Source: an uncultured Verrucomicrobiota bacterium (GTDB lineage Bacteria; Verrucomicrobiota; Verrucomicrobiae; Opitutales; Opitutaceae). Taken from it: DNA of 6,390 bases. Numbering within the stretch: the stretch's first letter is position 1; each line of letters begins with the position of its first letter. The stretch covers positions 1 to 6,390 of the forward strand of contig CAMLNJ010000183.1 of NCBI GenBank assembly GCA_946481225.1, read 5' to 3'. The translations under genes were made by a program, and so were the position numbers. Shown in pieces: positions 5,537 to 6,390 of this stretch. The notes under the pieces were generated by a model. It ran no database searches. It saw only the letters and a list, made by a program, of their open reading frames with translations, and had not been told where the DNA came from.

Positions 5537-6390
5537 GGGGCGGTGGTCTGCTTGTGCCAAAACCAACGCTTGTAGGGCCGGCCGACGAGCGCGGATTGGC
5601 GGACGAGGCCGATGTCGGCGGGGATGGCGACGGTTTGTTGGCGGGTGAAGTGATGAGCCAGCGGCCAGATAAAGAGCTGGCCGGCCTTGGTGCGAACCGC
5701 GCCTTGCCCGGGCATGGAGGGGAGTGGTTTTTGGGGCAACCCGTCGAGGAGGTAGCGATCTTCTTCGAAGGCGAACTCATGGTTGGCGCCGACGGCGAGC
5801 ACGCGGCCGAAATAGATGCCGCCCCAGACGCCTTGGGCGTGCCGGGATTCGATCTGATAGGCGACCAGTTCGCCGATCCGGGCGGGGGTTGGGGCGGTGG
5901 CGGGATCGATGAGGACCGGCCCGTTTGACGAGGCGATGGCGATCAGGCGGCCGGAGCGGACCTGTGCGGCGATGAGGGTCAGCACGAGGACCGCAGCGAG
6001 GGCGATGAGGAGGCGGCGAAGAATGCGACGGGAGTAACGCAGGAGCGGTTCGTGGGCGTCGGCGCAGGCGGCGGCGGCGATGCCGTGAGCGGCGGCGGCG
6101 ATGCCGAAGGCGACCGAGCCGAGGGGGCGGGCGTATTCGGTGAGGGCGAAAAAAAGCGCGAGCCAGAAGACGACCGGGCCGATGCGGCGCCAGAGGGGAT
6201 TGGGCACGAGGTAAAAACCAAGTGTCGGAATGCAGACGGCGCCGAGCGTGGAGGAGGTGGAGATGAGGACGCGCAGGGCGTTGAAAGCGGGGCCGGCACG
6301 GAATTCGCCGATGCGGGAACGGCGGCGAAAGGCGAACCACGCGCGCCAGAAGCCCGAGCCGCGGCCGGCGCGGGGCGGGGCGTAGGGTGA
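5533..6390 (-). CDS. Multi-helix membrane protein with S26-like C-terminal domain (5' end outside window)
   Basis: The frame enters from the right edge and shows 285 residues; no start can be fixed, since the first candidate (GTG at 6207) lies inside an open, protein-like frame. Visible residues 40-62, 71-87, 92-111 and about 125-145 form four likely membrane helices. The C-terminal 130 or so residues are soluble and follow the order of an S26 (signal peptidase I) domain: SSNGPV after the last helix where SMxPT is expected, GELVAY for GDxVxF, FGRVLAVGANHEF for VKRVxGLPGDxV, and ALVGRPYKRWFW for the closing LxGR segment. In this alignment the serine is kept, but the catalytic lysine is replaced by glycine, so peptidase activity is doubtful. 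Membership in the family is a reading by eye. The stop overlaps the start of the TPR gene (ATGA), making it the first visible gene of the pilT operon. Confidence 0.6.
   Translation of the reverse strand, partial: SPYAPPRAGRGSGFWRAWFAFRRRSRIGEFRAGPAFNALRVLISTSSTLGAVCIPTLGFYLVPNPLWRRIGPVVFWLALFFALTEYARPLGSVAFGIAAAAHGIAAAACADAHEPLLRYSRRILRRLLIALAAVLVLTLIAAQVRSGRLIAIASSNGPVLIDPATAPTPARIGELVAYQIESRHAQGVWGGIYFGRVLAVGANHEFAFEEDRYLLDGLPQKPLPSMPGQGAVRTKAGQLFIWPLAHHFTRQQTVAIPADIGLVRQSALVGRPYKRWFWHKQTTAP

Noticed and set aside
4194..5575. Long plus-strand frames opposite pilT and the TPR gene
   Set aside because: They are Glu/Gly/Ala- or Arg-rich translations typical of antisense frames in GC-rich DNA, and well-supported genes lie on the other strand.
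4773..5780. Extension of the PilT frame upstream to a 687-residue protein
   Set aside because: The extra part is an Arg/Pro-rich shadow of the TPR and membrane genes. PilT normally begins as at the ATG at 4772.
1..6390. CRISPR array, tRNA or rRNA genes, insertion sequence
   Set aside because: I saw no regularly spaced direct repeats, no cloverleaf or rRNA-like stretches, and no transposase motifs or terminal inverted repeats with target duplications.

Overview
This GC-rich window (G or C at most third codon positions) holds nine protein genes packed into two co-directional overlapping blocks and three single genes. The taxonomic signal is weak. The combination of a PilT-type motor, a GH3-family enzyme, mostly Shine-Dalgarno-less starts and GC-rich paired hairpins suggests a free-living Gram-negative bacterium. 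My leading guess is Verrucomicrobiota (Opitutales-like), but this is an inference and not something the sequence proves.

Left block, plus strand (1-1437): the C-terminal end of a GH3-family acyl-adenylating enzyme, cut by the window edge, followed by two related four-helix membrane proteins. Each junction is an ATGA overlap, so the three genes very probably form one translationally coupled operon. Five bases beyond it, and facing it, lies a minus-strand gene for an AurF/CmlI-type diiron oxygenase (1443-2342) with a complete set of candidate iron ligands.

Middle (2343-3716): an approximately 350-base stretch with no convincing gene but two perfect GC-rich hairpins; a minus-strand E. coli Can-type (type II) beta-carbonic anhydrase with its catalytic and allosteric residues in place; a 157-base divergent intergenic region; and a plus-strand 58-residue single-helix membrane microprotein.

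Right block, minus strand (6390 down to 3717): a multi-helix membrane protein with a C-terminal domain resembling a degenerate S26 (signal-peptidase-like) fold, a six-repeat TPR protein and a complete PilT pilus-retraction ATPase. These are again joined by two ATGA overlaps. This block probably belongs to type IV pilus or cell-surface function.

The least ordinary part is the left third. An adenylating enzyme, two paralogous small membrane proteins and an N-oxygenase-like diiron enzyme stand side by side, which could be a small uncharacterised modification or biosynthesis locus. The diiron gene is convergent with the others, so a functional link is only a hypothesis.
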